From Gammaproteobacteria bacterium (lineage in GTDB: Bacteria > Pseudomonadota > Gammaproteobacteria > Steroidobacterales > Steroidobacteraceae), in NCBI GenBank assembly GCA_030830595.1, contig JAURMS010000292.1, positions 1 to 6,843 of the forward strand: a stretch of DNA of 6,843 nucleotides, in the 5' to 3' direction. The notes beneath the pieces were generated by a model. The model did not search any database. It worked only from the letters and a program-made list of their open reading frames with translations, and had not been told where the DNA came from. This document shows, piece by piece, positions 6,267 to 6,843 of the stretch. Each line of letters begins with the position of its first letter. Positions within the stretch are counted from its first letter, which is position 1. The translations under genes and the position numbers were made by a program.

Positions 6267-6843
6267 CCATGGAAACGGTCAACGTGCTGTGCATGAAATG
6301 GGGGCGCAAATACGGCCCCGAGTACGTAAGCCGCCTGCGTTCCATGGTGGGCCGCAACCTCGCCCGACCGCATCGCTTCTTATGCCTGACGGATGACGCC
6401 AGCGGCATCGACCCGTCCGTCGAGGTCCTCGAGCTGCCACGTACGGGTGATGCAGACTTCGACCAGCGGGTGCCCTGGACCCGCGAGCATGGCTGGCTGA
6501 AGGTGCTGGCCTTTGCCAGTCCTCTCTACAACCTGACCGGTCCAGTGTTGTTCATCGACCTCGACGTCGTGATCGTCGATGACATCGGCTGTTTCTTCGA
6601 CCCGCCGGGCGAATTCCTGGTCATCCGTGAATGGGATAAGCGCGACGGGACGGGCAACACCTCGGTATTTCGCTTCGAGGCCGGCGCCCATCCTGAGGTG
6701 CTGGAGCGCCTGCTGGCGGATCGCAGTGGCGTGCGCGCCTCGGTGCGTAACGAACAGGAATACGTGACCGGCAGTTTTGCCAGCGCGGGGCGGCTCGATG
6801 AACGACAGTGGAAAAGGCCGCACGCAGTGCCGCTTGAAGCTGC
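6263..6843 (+). CDS. Glycosyltransferase-like protein with DxD motif, 5' part
   Basis: The frame opens at an ATG overlapping the sulfotransferase stop (ATGA) and runs to the right edge without a stop, giving 193 codons. A second ATG two codons later (6269) is an equally possible start. Visible are a Rossmann-like first strand VNVLCMKWGRKYGPEYVSRL (6-25) with the MKWG..YGPEYV signature, RFLCLTDD (38-45), and GWLKVLAF (77-84). A donor-binding DxD lies in VLFIDLDVVIVDDI (95-108), with Asp99 and Asp101. GNTSVFRF (131-138) and an NEQEYV segment (163-168) follow. This arrangement is typical of GT-A fold transferases that use nucleotide-sugar donors and Mn2+/Mg2+, often uncharacterised members in surface-polysaccharide loci. 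The sugar and acceptor cannot be named. No signal or membrane segment is seen in the visible part. Tight coupling to the sulfotransferase suggests both act on the same glycan. Confidence 0.77.
   Translation, partial: MTMETVNVLCMKWGRKYGPEYVSRLRSMVGRNLARPHRFLCLTDDASGIDPSVEVLELPRTGDADFDQRVPWTREHGWLKVLAFASPLYNLTGPVLFIDLDVVIVDDIGCFFDPPGEFLVIREWDKRDGTGNTSVFRFEAGAHPEVLERLLADRSGVRASVRNEQEYVTGSFASAGRLDERQWKRPHAVPLEA

Noticed and set aside
6790..6843. Possible frameshift in the glycosyltransferase near the right edge
   Set aside because: The last 15-20 codons look less family-like, and another frame is also open for a short distance, but the piece is too short at the window end to tell divergence from a sequence error.

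Overview
The window is a densely packed, GC-rich stretch with every supported gene on the + strand. The gene families (kdkA next to waaA, a DUF882/MepK-type peptidase, a single-haem cytochrome c lipoprotein) and the frequent GTG starts point to a Gram-negative proteobacterium. It is most likely a gammaproteobacterium of the Xanthomonadales/Chromatiales type; the genus cannot be read from the sequence.

Layout. Positions 1-1586 hold the end of a Kdo kinase gene (kdkA) overlapping a complete Kdo transferase gene (waaA), which form the LPS inner-core module. After a 39-bp AT-richer gap, the largest untranslated stretch here, comes a Tat-type exported DUF882 (MepK-like) murein peptidase (1626-2204). 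It is followed by a small c-type cytochrome with a lipobox (2228-2626), a ComB-family (2-phosphosulfolactate phosphatase-like) protein (2623-3321), a YihX-type HAD phosphatase (3331-3933) and a HIT-family nucleotide hydrolase-like protein (3930-4373). Then come a membrane-anchored beta-propeller of the strictosidine synthase/APMAP family (4370-5431), a PAPS-type sulfotransferase (5433-6266) and the 5' part of a DxD glycosyltransferase-like gene (6263 to the window edge).

Five junctions overlap by 4 bp (GTGA or ATGA) and another has a 1-bp gap, so the genes are probably co-transcribed and translationally coupled in at least two blocks (kdkA-waaA, and DUF882 peptidase onward). No terminator, RNA gene, CRISPR array, mobile element or strong promoter was seen. 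No stretch over 300 bp lacks a gene.

How the genes may work together: the ends of the window concern cell-surface glycans (Kdo addition and phosphorylation at one end, sulfation and glycosyl transfer at the other), and the peptidase acts on the wall. The middle genes (ComB-like, HAD, HIT, propeller, cytochrome) are hydrolase or redox families whose substrates cannot be set from sequence. Their link to envelope work is inferred from position only. The most interesting points are the sulfotransferase-glycosyltransferase pair, which suggests a sulfated surface glycan, and an orphan ComB homologue without a visible ComA partner.
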